Below are positions 53,552 through 64,000 of a stretch of DNA of 64,000 bases, in pieces. This stretch comes from Hydractinia symbiolongicarpus (taxonomy: Eukaryota > Cnidaria > Hydrozoa > Anthoathecata > Hydractiniidae). The notes under the pieces are model-generated. The model worked only from the letters and a program-made list of their open reading frames with translations. It made no database searches and was not told where the DNA came from. Positions within the stretch are counted from its first letter, which is position 1, and each line of letters opens with the position of its first letter. The stretch covers positions 16,432,001 to 16,496,000 of the forward strand of contig NC_079884.1 in the NCBI RefSeq assembly GCF_029227915.1, written 5' to 3'. Made by a program: the position numbers and the translations under genes.

Positions 53552-54278
53552 AGGCCGGTTTCCATACAGCTACATTTTGCGCCCAGTCGTTAAATGCGCC
53601 GCGACTTTCATCACATACACCGAACCATTTCCATTTAGCGATTTTTTGCTCACGTGTTTTTTGCAAAACATGGCTGATGTAAACAGACGATATTTGTTGC
53701 TGCAAAATTTGAGAGTAGTCCTAGCAATATTTTTATGGCGTAGAAATAAACAACGTTGTAAAATACGTAAGAAAAACATGTGGATGAGAGGACTTTCCAT
53801 AGAAAGAAGAATCAAAGGACTATACAACGTTTTGCTTATGGATTTAATGTCGTCAGATCACGAGTAGTCTTTTTAAGTTTGTTTACAATGTTGTTTCTTT
53901 GTGCCTCCACAGACTCATTAAGGTTATTTTGTTTTTCATCTACTTTACTTGATTGATACATATATTCTGATTCTCTACATTCATTTGGCTTTGACAAAAA
54001 TTTAACACAGAAACGAGATGTTGCTAGCCATATTGAAATGATTTAATTAAAAATTCTTTCGTAATTCATGTAGATTGCTACCTTTTGATTGCCTGTTAAG
54101 CTGAAGCGCAAAATGTAGCTCGCAAAAAGTAGAGCCTGTTCAACTTTTTTTTAAATCGCCCCAGCGCATGCAAAAGCGCGACGTCAGCGGCATTATTCTG
54201 ATAATGCGCATGCGTAGATCAAAAGTCACGGCGCTTTTTAAGACTGGGCGCAAAATGCAGTTGTATGGAAACCGGCCT
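53552..54278 (+). mobile_element. 727 bp PIF/Harbinger-like element
   Basis: TIRs of about 37 bases: AGGCCGGTTTCCATACAGCT left, AGGCCGGTTTCCATACAACT right reversed, both continuing to CATTTTGCGCCCAGTC with two mismatches. The left flank is TTA and the right TCA, close to the 3 bp TWA duplication of Harbinger elements. It retains only a short N-terminal transposase frame, so it is non-autonomous. Confidence 0.75.
53670..53867 (+). CDS. Harbinger transposase N-terminal fragment (65 codons)
   Basis: ATG in MADVNRRYLLLQNL, an Arg/Lys-rich middle (WRRNKQRCKIRKKNMWMRGL) and SIERRIKGLYNVLLMDL before a TAG. The order 'basic stretch, W-x-R-P/G..., R-x2-G-x-Y-x2-L' is the conserved start of animal Harbinger transposases. 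The DDE domain is missing. The longer upstream part of the frame (from 53577) overlaps the TIR region and is probably untranslated. Confidence 0.5.
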   Translation: MADVNRRYLLLQNLRVVLAIFLWRRNKQRCKIRKKNMWMRGLSIERRIKGLYNVLLMDLMSSDHE

Positions 54279-54571
54279 TCAGCGCTAACTGTCCGTCTAT
54301 AATACATAATCTTTTTAGGCGTCTAAAAAGGTCTTTTCAAATATGCATTTCAAAAGATCTCTTTTAGACAACTTTTAAAAGACACCTCTCCAAAGATGTG
54401 TTTTAGGCGTTTTTACGAAATTCTTTTACGACGCGTCTTTTTAAAGACGTCTTTTAGACCTATCACAGATGAAGAACCGACTAAAATGCATCTTTAATGC
54501 CACTTTTTAAATGCATCTTTAGAAAGACATCTTTTATCTATCTATAAGACGTCTTTCTTGGGTTTTTTTTT

Positions 54572-54592
54572 TGTGTGTGTGTGTGTGTGTGT
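54572..54592 (+). repeat. TG microsatellite
   Basis: About ten TG units between T runs. Confidence 0.9.
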
Positions 54593-54599
54593 TTTTATT

Positions 54600-56955
54600 T
54601 AACTTTTCAGAAAAAATAGGCATTTGATAAAATAAATTTAAGACGTGTAAGTACGTTAACATTGAAACGCACATTTGTTAATAAATTGCAGAAATAAGTA
54701 TATCAAAGACAATAATTATTTTGCGATGAAACAACGACTGTGGATAATAAATCACTGCATTAAAATTCCTACATATCCATTATCTAAACAACTGTAAATA
54801 TCTTACTAACACAAGGACTTCATTTAATAGATTTCGCATAAATCTATATATACACAAAAATGAATGCTTTTCATTACAGCATGTAGTCGGTCAAACATGT
54901 CGTGAGTCAGCATGCTTTCTCGAAAAGAAAAAGAATATGCCCTTATTGCTGATTAAAAAAAGTCTTATTTGCTTTCATTTGGTTCGGAAAACCCTCCTAT
55001 CATAATGAAATATGTCTAAATAGCTAGCTACTAGGGGCAAGTGATTTTACAAAATTCAAGTATAATTTTATCCAATCGAAAAAAATATTTTGTACCTAAA
55101 TTGCTTCTGGTTGGTTAGGGAATTTACCAAGCAAGTTCGACAAAGTGCCTAAGCTTTCAGCTAAAAAATATGAAAGTTACCGAAATGGTTAATTAAAACC
55201 CTTGTAAAACTAAAGAAAAAAGGGGTAGCTACCTACGTCCAGTTGGCTAACTATTAACACAACTAAAAACTTTGCTTTTCTGGTAGCCAGATAGCTTTAC
55301 CTATTCTATAGCTTAGCTAGCTTCTTGGTGACTAGACAAAGACATGTGCAGATCAGCTAAAAAACACCAGCCCGCTAATCGAACTACAATAATTCTTACC
55401 TTATATTAAGTATACTATAATATAAACTACTCTGGAGTTCCCACCAGCAAGCCAACCCTAGAAGAAATTCCCCACAGGCACAGCCAAAGGACGATCTCCG
55501 TACAACCAGAATTCAAAATGCTTTTGGTCAAAGTCCGAAGCTTTGGCCAAGAAATGTAGAATACTAGAAGATCGTGAAGATCAGATTTTTTACAATTTGT
55601 ACTCTTATTAGTCGTAAACGAAACGAAGCTTTCCTATTGGCTTCTCAGATAATAACAATGACAGGGTACGCGCAAATATTTTAGCCTAAAGCCTAAATAT
55701 GACAACCCCGTGCATCCAGCCTAGCTGCGTTGTCTCTCTCTGTATCCCTCAAAGCGATTTTATTCCGCCTCGCGTAGCGGTCGGCGGAAATCAAAAATGA
55801 CGGGTTAAGCGGTCAATACAATAAACCATATTTACTATCAGCATACAGGTACGTTAGTTACACATCTAATGGGGAAGCCCCTTTGGAAATTCCATTTTCA
55901 AAAAACAACACCCATATAACTTTAGGTGAAATAAAATAATAAACAGTCTGTCGTTTACCATGCCAGTTATTTACCTTTCTTGGTTAAGCGCACAAGGGTA
56001 AATGTATATACTGTATCACAAAAAGGCTCTATTTAAGCTAGCATTGTAACTTAAATTTAGAGCCTAACTATTAAAAAAATTAGCTTTTAGTGCTTGTTTG
56101 CAGAGGAAAAATCGAACAGGCTGCTGGCAAAATTACAGAAACTTTTTGTTTAATCACTGAGCAGCAAGATCAATAATAATATGCGTATGTTTTTTAAACT
56201 GGTAGCCAAGGACACGCATGAGGAAAAACCTGAGAATATCTGCGATGGACAATCAGTGGTTTTTTCATAGGCTAAAAACTAGTGAATTTCCTTAGGTTTA
56301 TTCAGGCATGCTGCTTAACATCCCATAAAAAGCCCTTTCCGACATGGTCTGCAGAAAACTTAAGCATAACTTAACCAGTCAGGGAGAATTGATAATTAAC
56401 CTGTACAGGCTAGTTAGCCAATACAGGATAACTATACGGTATATACAGTATATACAGTAGAATTACACCCTTATATGGCTAATTATACAGCGGAGATCTT
56501 ATTTGCTTAAATTTCCACACTTCGACATCGATCTTCACATAGCCATCTACCTAGTTCCATAGCATGTTCAGCTTCAATAAAAAAAAGGAAAAAAAAGAAC
56601 TCACTGCAGAAGAATTCATTCATTTTCAAACCAATAATGGCCAATTAGCCTTACATATAAATACCGATTTGCTGTCACCGCATGGCCCCAGAATCCTTAT
56701 AACAAATATGTCGGCTGTTACCGTATAATTTTCTGTATAGCATATAATTAGCTAAGTCAATATATGAAGGCTTTTGAAACGACAACTGAGTTTATGGAAA
56801 AACATTGAAAAGACAATAAAGCATTAAAAAGGCGTGAAGAACACGGGAACAGCATAAACTACAGTAAAAAAAACATTTAAGCAAAAAAGGATCTCTACCT
56901 TATAATTAGCCGTACTTGTACGTACCGTATAATAATCCTTTAGCGCCTAACTATT
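54600..56955. other. intergenic, no gene seen
   Basis: About 2.3 kb of AT-rich DNA in the spacer of the long inverted repeat. Scattered GCTAGCTA and TATACAGTA words; no protein-like frame, terminal repeat or RNA gene identified. Confidence 0.45.
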
Positions 56956-56959
56956 CTGT

Positions 56960-58225
56960 TACAGGCTAATTATCAGTTTTCCCTGGCTTTCGCCTACATA
57001 GTCCTATTTTATCGCCTGCCGATTTTTCACATTTTATACACAGGCGTGGCAATTCCATCAAAACACAAACAATGAAACTCGGCTATATCACTATATCACT
57101 AGGATAAAATATTTTATTCTGTTGCTGTGTAGCTAACAGAATAAATTATGGTGTATGGAAAGGAAATTTGTTAAGCGAAGTATCGTAGCAAAAATTTGCG
57201 GGATTATTATTACAAAATCTATGCACCCTTGACACTTTCTTATTTTAGCTAGCCTCAGGTTGGTAAATATAACACAAGAAAGAGTAATAAAGATGGCTAG
57301 CATAAAATGCACTTATACCAAAAAACTAAATAGAAAACTTGGGAGAAAAGCACAAAATAGCTAGCACACTGACTACGTTAGCTGGCCTGGTATCTATACG
57401 TCAGTTATAGCCAAATTAATAAAAATGATTTTCTAAAATTTGCATATACTGTGAAACCTCTCTGTAGCGGACACCATCGGGACCTCAAAAAAGTGTCCAC
57501 AATAGAGAGGTGTCCGCTACATAGACGTTCTTCCTAAAATTAGCTCAAATTTCTTCAAAAACCATCCCGGGGCTATTAGGGCGTATTGAAATCGACCGTA
57601 AGGTGCATCAAGAGACTGGTTTTTGGGAGAAGAAAGACAGTGAAAACAATATATTGAAGTTATGCTACCTTTTTTTCAAAACTAAAACAAGCTCAAGTCT
57701 TGACAAAAAACATTGCCTGAAAAAGCCATAAACTGGCTGAAACATAACATACGAAAGATTGAAGAATTATTAAATAATAATGTAAAACATTGTCTTAAGT
57801 AAAAATAAACAAATTCTTTACAAAAATTTGTTTTGTATGACCCATTCTTAAGCCTGTCCGCTGTAGAGAGGTCAGTTCCAGGGGGTAATGTCAATCGGGA
57901 CCTTAAAATGATGTCCGTTATATAGAGGTGTTCGCTATAAAGGATGTCCGCTATTAGGAGGTTTCACTGTATATTATATTTATTAGCATATAGCTAAAGG
58001 TATAGAGAAAATACAAGTATTTACAACGCAAAAAGATCAAAAAGTGATGTTTTCTAAACCCAGGCTACGCAACTAAATGACAGATTAACCGCCAATTTCA
58101 CTAACCGCGTCCGAGACACGCTTATCTATACTTAAATCCCAGAAGATCAGAATTTTGTGCGAGCTTTTAGCCGAAAGAGAAATCTGTATGTTCCACAGCT
58201 AATTACACAGTATCGGTTACAGAAA
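56960..58225 (-). repeat. long inverted repeat, right arm
   Basis: Reverse-complement partner of 52250-52720. Blocks in matching order: AGGCGTGGCAATTCCATCAA, ATTCTGTTGCTGTGTAGCTA, a pogo-like MITE insertion, AACCGCGTCCGAGACACGC, GTGCGAGCTTTTAGCC and GTTCCACAGCTAAT. The arm is longer than the left one mainly because of the 521 bp MITE, with further indels. Confidence 0.75.
57449..57969. mobile_element. 521 bp pogo/mariner-like MITE
   Basis: TA flanks both ends. TIRs: CTGTGAAACCTCTCTGTAGC left, CAGTGAAACCTCCTAATAGC right reversed, both followed by GGACA. Several internal GTCCGCTA.A.AGAGGT words repeat near the ends. No coding sequence (the minus frame 57682-57894 spans the right end). The TIR type is common to pogo/Tigger-related MITEs. 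Confidence 0.8.
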
Positions 58226-58229
58226 ACTT

Positions 58230-60460
58230 CAATACTTATCCCTATATTTGTAACCCCTTGCAAAATTTAACGGAAATTCACCCGCCGGAACTAGAAATTA
58301 ACAACAAGTTGTTAAAAATTCTCGCAAGTTGCAAGCAAAATTTGTTTATCTAAGAACCAGAGACGGGAATGTTTGCGGCGATATAGGTCTCAAAGTTGTT
58401 GGACTACCCATTCTCCTTCTGTAGTTGGGACGAGACAAAATATAGGATGATTTGTCACTCAGTTTTGCGAAAACAGCGTCTTAATTCTGTAGAGTAATGT
58501 TTATTTTGCGGGAACGAAATTGTGCGGAATATAATTTTGACAGCCGTATCACATTCCAAAAAAAGAAAACTATGCCAATGGAATCAAACACAATATTTCA
58601 TCTAACAACAAATTTGGAACAACTGATTAGACAATTTAAATTACCTGTTCTAGCATATTTATAGGGGCTTCTAGGAAACATGAAAAGACTACGTGCTTTT
58701 ACTGTAAGAAAAACTGTATAAGGACACAACCGTAATATTTTGCCGAAAAGTAGGAACAAAATTTGTTTAAACCTGAATCTGTGTTTCTTTACAAAATAAG
58801 AACAATCCCGAATTCTCTTGCAATTCTCTTTCAAGCTACCAATATTTTCTCAGCTACCACGGCAAAATAATATTCATATTGGACATTTAAACAGAATTGT
58901 TTGAAGTTCCATAAATAAGAACAGAATAGGACTGAATCCAAAAGTTTTGTAGTATTGAAACAACGTAAGAACAAATCAGGCCAAAACGGGTGCGGAAAAT
59001 AATAAAAAAAAATAAAATCTGAACTTCAGGAAATTTTAAGTTTTAAGTTTCGTCTCGGGAAGATAAATAAGTGCGGTGGATTTGGTAGGTTCCGGGTTGT
59101 AATAACGCTGCAACGACTTCCGAACATTCCTTGAAATATTCTAAGAGTCACAAAACGTTCTAAGGGGCTTAATCGGGCCGGCTCGCCTTATGTGATCAGC
59201 CCCTAAATCTAAATTTTAAAAATAATATCGACAACTTTGTATACAGTTCAATTTTTTTTATTACCTGTACGTAGTTAGATTACATTACATGTAAACTTCC
59301 AGCTATCTGAGATGTAGCTAGATGACCTAAAATAGGTAAAAAAAACCCATAAGATAGAAAGAAAACTACAAAAATTATTTCAACGGTTAATTTAAAACAT
59401 AATACCCCAATGTGTTTGGCGTGGTAGTTTTATTCCACAAACCATATAATTAAATTATGTGCTTTTCTTTGCCGCTGACCATTTTTGCAGATGGAAACCA
59501 TCCTACAATTCTATTAGTGAGAATTGCTAAAATGTAAATAACTTAAAAACAAGGCTCCCTGCAAGGTTCTTACAGCAAATCTTATAGTTACCTATGTTCT
59601 CTTGTCAATCACCAGGTAACATGGAAACGAGGCTAGCTATTTTTCAAATGTAAATAACTTGGAAAGGAGGCTCTCCTCAGGCAAGATCTATATAGGTGAA
59701 ATTTTCTCGTTATGAAGTTGTCTTTATAATGATCATAACATAGAAACGAGGTTATGGCTGTGTAAGAGTTTTACTACGCCACACCTCGTACAGTGAAACC
59801 TTTATAACTATGAAAAATTGGCTTCATTTATACATAATGTGGCAACCATCTTATAGGAATCGAACCGTACAACTCGTTTACCTTACCGGACAAAACAAAG
59901 TCGGACAAAATTTTAGTCACCTTTAAAACATTTAGTCACTTTTGTCAGAGTAATAATTTTGAATGATCATTTTCGTATAGTGATATATCTGGGACTTATG
60001 CTAACCACATAGAATTTAAATCACTATTGCTAGCCAAAAAAGATTTCTCTGGTCTGGGAACTATCAGTTCTAACTTGCTAGTATTTAGACCACATTCAAG
60101 TGATGTAAGCTCTGAACTCAACTGCTTTCATATCAGGCAATAAAAATATGCACTGAGAATTAATTACCAAACATTTCACACACTTTACGCTTTACGAACT
60201 TGGTATGGAGGTAGAAAACATTGATCAGCAATACAGCGTTAGAAAACCAGATCAGTATTACCAGTTGCCTAGTTAACTAAGTTTTCTTCTTCGAGTTGAC
60301 AAAATGAATTTGTAGAATACTAATGTTTGTTAGGGTGAGTGAAACCTCTCTCTGGAATATTCGGGATGAAAAGGGCTTTCCCCGATAATAATCACGTGAG
60401 CAAAGAACAATAGAATTAGCCAATCAAAAAGCGCGGCCAGATTTTGGCCGCAGAAAAATC
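58230..60460. other. intergenic, no gene seen
   Basis: AT-rich DNA. The minus frame 58598-58834 has no domain and no splice context and is not called. Confidence 0.45.
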
Positions 60461-60464
60461 GTTT

Positions 60465-60536
60465 GAGACCCAGCGTAATTTTTCCCACCCTAACTACTCC
60501 AATTTTCCGGTGGTAAGAAAAATTACGCTGGGTCTC
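60465..60536. repeat. 20 bp perfect hairpin
   Basis: GAGACCCAGCGTAATTTTTC at 60465-60484 and its exact reverse complement at 60517-60536, with a 32-base loop. It could be one end of a foldback element, but no second end was located. Confidence 0.9.
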
Positions 60537-60544
60537 CTGGCCAC

Positions 60545-62590
60545 ATTACCAGGAACATTGTATGGAAGTGTCGAACCACGATGTTTTTAACACAAACATG
60601 CATGGGTATGCAATCCAAGCTACTCATTGTTAAAAAAAGTCCACAAGTCATACCAGATGAAAGTATTGGTTAACGTTGAAGTTATACACTTATGGATATG
60701 CACCAGACATATGAATTTTATTATGTTTTGGACAAAAGTATTGTCTTGAAAGTTCCATTTTTGATCAGTGATAGCTAAATCGAGCTATGCAAACATTTTC
60801 AACATAAATATACACAAAACACCAACACATGAACATTTTTAAACTGATTTTAAAATAAATTGACATGGAATTGGATTGATAACATTTTATTTGATGAACG
60901 TTGCGACACCTGGAAAGTTAGTAAGTTTAAAATTTGCCTTAGTCGTATATAAATATATATATACCTTGAAGATTTTGTTCTTATAAAAGTGTTATTAGTA
61001 TGAACTGTATCAAAGCTTGATATACACTTTTTTAATTTTTGGCTTTACCTTGAGATGTTTTGGGCATGTTTAGCTTGAAATTATTCTTATATTTCTATAT
61101 TTTGAGCATTTTAAATTTATTTTGTTGTACGTATATTACGAGTATATGCAATGTAACATCACGTTTATAAGTATATACATGTTTCGAATAATAGTAACAT
61201 TAATTCGGTGAATTTTTTTCCTGGAAAGATGTTCCACATGTGTTTGAGTGTTTTTATGCGTGTTTTTCAGGAGTCTTATCAGTAAAACTTCAGCTCTCTC
61301 TATCTTCTTATTGTGTTCTTATTTTTCAGCCAAGTTATAAGAATATTTGGCATAGGAAAAACAGGGGATTTTAATGTCAGTCAGGGAAAATAAAAATTGA
61401 CTGAACACTCTTTCTGCAAAATCTATTTGTTTATATGTTATGTTCTAGCTTAGTAAGATTTGTTGGTCCACAACAACAGGTCAATTAAAAGATATCTAGC
61501 TCTGCTTGGCTAAGAGAGAGCTTAATGATATATTTATCAAAATCTTTGAGCTTAATTAGAACTGCTAATAAATTTACATTATATGTGGTAAAAATCCTTT
61601 TCTACTTATGGCTAGAAATAAAATACTTTTTAATATTGACATTTGTTTACATTTTTCTTCCAGGACCTCGCTTAAATATTTTTTTCACGACGATTTTCTT
61701 TGGTGTATAATTTTCAGAGCAACTGCAAAATCGTTTTAACGAGTCTAAGTTATGCTAACACGTGCAGTTAATTATTACAAAATGTTAAGTTTTGCGAACA
61801 TTTATCAACCCTGATTGGGCGAAATAACAATCGAAACATTTTCTTTGACATGATTGGATCAAAGGAAAAAATCCCGGGGTGAAACTTTAAATTTTCATGA
61901 ATGCACTACCTGCTCTAGGGACGCGCCTTAGTACAATAGCATGAATAACCGTTATGTCTTTCTCTTTTTGTATATCTCAGGGGCGGATCCAGACTTTTTC
62001 AAGACTTAGTCAAGACTGAGTCTTGAATTTAGCAGCTGGGGGCTAAATTTTAAGCTTTGCGGGTACAAAAATCGCCGAAAAATTGTCTTCCGATTTATCT
62101 AGTTATTAATAAAATTGACCAAAAGAAACGCTAAGCTATAACAAAATCTCCTAAGAACATCTTTTATAAGAATCAAATCTCCGTCTTACAAGTCTTATTT
62201 TAGATAGATAAAACCACTAAAATTAACAGGGATTAACTACAATAAAGTGAGACAATTGTGAATATATTTCATTATTTATAAACTCCTGCTGTTTCTGCCA
62301 ATATCAGGCATATCAGGCCAATATCAGCATGACTAGGTGAATCAAATGATCACACCAGCCATGGACAGCAAAATAAAACACAATAATAACAAAAAAAATA
62401 AGAATATGGAAAGATCAGGATAATGAAGATGAAATATACATACATGTGATATGATACAAACACACCTCAACCCATGTATTTGTTCAGATATATTTGTTTA
62501 TTCATAGGGCTAAACTCAAGTTTCGTTTGAACTTTGAAAGAAGAATTAAGAAGGGCTTTTTACTGCTTTTTGCATGCTGAAATAGGAAAA
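60545..62590. other. intergenic; possible hAT MITE end near 61979
   Basis: No gene seen. CAGGGGCGGATCCAGA at 61979 resembles the terminal repeat of hAT-type MITEs found in many animals; the opposite end is not in view, so this may be a truncated copy. Confidence 0.35.
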
Positions 62591-62598
62591 TGCAACTT

Positions 62599-64000
62599 TC
62601 AGTTAAGAAAGTTGCAACCTGGAAAAAGGGGAACGTAATGATTTGGCTTGAAGTCTACACCAGACTTAACAATATCTTCATAACAAAATAAATTTTTTAA
62701 CTGATCTTCATCAGGTAAAATAGATGGGTGTGGCAATATACACTGTGTAAAGAAAGTTGTAACAAACTGTAACAAACCGAATTGTGGGTAAAATGTGTTA
62801 ATTTTTCTCTTTATTACTGTTGACAAGGCAAGTATTGATAGAAAAGGAAACCATGTCTTGGGGGTACAGTTGTTGATTGCTTCTGCTTTAACTGCCTCCT
62901 CAGGAGAAAGAGTCATATCACAAACAATATGGGAAAGGGAAAATCTGAATAAACTTTTCTCAGATATAAAAATATTTGCCTTTTGGTTTTTAAAAGCAAA
63001 TTGAAAACAAGGATGATTGGAATAAAAGGAAGGATGCAAGAAAAGTTCTATGGATGTCAAGATTCTCAAAACATCAACAATAGAATTATCACCTATGCCT
63101 ATACCAACGATGCTGAGCTGTATAGACAGTCTCCTGATGGATTGGATCTAAAAATAATATATTTTACCATGACCTTTTACTCAACAAACTTGTTTCTTAA
63201 TAGTCATTCGAAGAGTTGTTTATTTTCATCACCAACCTTACTTATCCAGATGTCAAGTTCTTGCTTCTAATAACAACACAAATATTAATTGAGAAAGAAT
63301 TCCTCCGCAATGCTGAAAATTCTGTTCAAAGCTCATATTACAAAAACAATACACCTTTATGACAATTCAATTGTACATGCGTTCCTACGGCTCTCCATCG
63401 TTTTACAATATCGGAAAAAAGGAGGTAAAACTCGTGTTTTTATGAGAGTTTGTTAGAGACGAAAGCGTGTTTTCTCCAGTTTTTTAACTTCCGTCGTATC
63501 AATTTCTTTCAAATTTTTAGGAAACGTTAATAATAATAAGATACAACTTATGTGTACTTTTCATTAAAAACAAAACGTGGCAAGAAAAGTTATCACGAAA
63601 AATAGTGTTTTCTCCTTAATAAACTCTTATAAAAGTGTAATGTTTACCTCCTCTGATTGCAAAATAAGCTGCGATGGAGTGTTATTTTTTCCGAATTATC
63701 GTAAAGGTGTATTAGCCCTAGCTATTAGCTAATTAAATCTTTTTGTATTTGGTTTTAATAGTCTGTTGTATAAAGCTCTCCCCAACTAGCTTTTCGTATA
63801 GCAAATATACTGAAAACCTTTAGATAAATGCAAGGTGTGTTGGAGAGTAAAAAACATACTTCTCACCTTAAAACAATAATTCCTTTATCCTCACACCTCG
63901 CCTCAGATGGAAGGTATATATCTGGACCTGAATTCCGATGAAGACTTTTACCAACCAAGGGATAAATATCCCCAGACAACAAAAATGCTCGAGAATAAAC
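62599..64000 (-). pseudogene. vertnin-like gene, two exons, frameshifted, runs off the window
   Basis: The exon at the window edge (64000-63867) is open throughout (PDIYLPSEARCEDKGIIVL) and ends in phase 2 at an excellent AAG|GTGAGA donor. The acceptor TATTTTTAG puts the next exon (63147-62599) in phase: SNPSGDCLYSSASL. A frameshift near 63100 then leads to GDNSIVDVLRILTSIELFLH, SILALSTVIKRKINTFYPQF and FKPNHYVPLFPG before the stop at 62599. The order (small-residue/Cys start, LR-x-L-T-x-E-L, W-x4-x-L-A-x-x-V-x-x-R-x-I, YP, PNH-x-V-P) follows the N-terminal domain of vertnin, a vertebrate protein whose relatives in cnidarians are often near transposons. One frameshift suggests a pseudogene or an assembly error. 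Confidence 0.6.
63352..63709. mobile_element. foldback MITE in the intron of the vertnin-like gene
   Basis: CACCTTTATGACAATTCAA at left and, reversed at right, CACCTTTACGATAATTCGG, flanked by TA. Pairing continues in patches (GGAGGTAAA.CTCGTGTTTTTATGAGAGTTT with GGAGGTAAACATTACACTTTTATAAGAGTTT) for about 110 bases per arm. It sits between the donor at 63866 and the acceptor at 63149. Confidence 0.75.

Larger units (their letters stand above)
53500..54560. repeat. AAAGACGTCTTT palindrome cluster
   Basis: The palindrome AAAGACGTCTTT or AAGACGTCTTT occurs at about 53503, 53535, 54443 and 54546, and related AAAAGATCTCTTTTAG, AAAGACATCTTTT and GCATCTTTA words fill 54300-54560. It looks like one foldback-type repeat that was split by the Harbinger-like element at 53552-54278. 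Confidence 0.55.

Noticed and set aside
53570-53827. Minus-strand frames opposite the Harbinger fragment
   Set aside because: The plus-strand reading has the conserved transposase N-terminal pattern; the minus frames are shadows.

Overview
This is AT-rich, gene-poor animal genomic DNA. The coding fragments point to a cnidarian, perhaps a hydrozoan: a Frizzled-type cysteine-rich domain, a P2X7 'ballast'-like zinc domain, a vertnin-like fragment, CR1/Jockey-type LINEs with a PHD finger, and tyrosine-recombinase, THAP, Mutator-like and Harbinger transposon proteins. The species is inferred; no diagnostic single-copy gene fixes it. There are no operons or prokaryotic signals. Real exons end at GT donors and begin at AG acceptors, and two genes were recovered only by joining exons.

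Layout. 1-8.4 kb: repeats only, namely a 230 bp direct duplication, a 0.72 kb tandem duplication, a dispersed hairpin repeat family and a satellite of about 172 bp units (6.5-8.1 kb). 8.4-22.4 kb: three head-to-tail copies of a 6 kb block (the third truncated) carrying a decayed tyrosine recombinase, a foldback repeat, CT microsatellites and arrays of a GCGAAAGTGCC motif. 22.7-24.2 kb: the best host gene, a two-exon minus-strand gene for a secreted protein of 260 residues with a complete ten-cysteine Frizzled CRD followed by a SUEL-like lectin domain, with a poly(A) signal. 24.6-34.7 kb: three LINEs; one nearly full length but broken, two lacking the reverse-transcriptase core. 35-40 kb: dispersed repeats, a tRNA-like sequence and minisatellites.

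40.66-43.06 kb: a 2400 bp TTAA-flanked, 38 bp-TIR (Kolobok-like) transposon with a THAP gene on one strand and a ballast-domain gene on the other. 43.6-47.7 kb: foldbacks, a gypsy-type gag-protease fragment and a BED-finger transposase relic. 48.24-50.51 kb: a second TTAA/TIR element with a decayed Mutator-like transposase and a nested tRNA-derived SINE. 51-58 kb: a LINE tail, a TTAA MITE, and a divergent long inverted repeat (52.25-52.72 / 56.96-58.22 kb) whose spacer holds a Harbinger-like element and whose right arm holds a pogo-like MITE. 58.2-62.6 kb: essentially empty. 62.6-64.0 kb: a frameshifted vertnin-like gene running off the right edge.

Most of the window is layered transposon history. 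The two most interesting items are the CRD plus SUEL-like secreted gene and the transposon carrying a ballast domain. Coordinates of repeats are accurate to a few bases where ends are defined by TIR/TSD and to tens of bases elsewhere. No alignment or database search was run.
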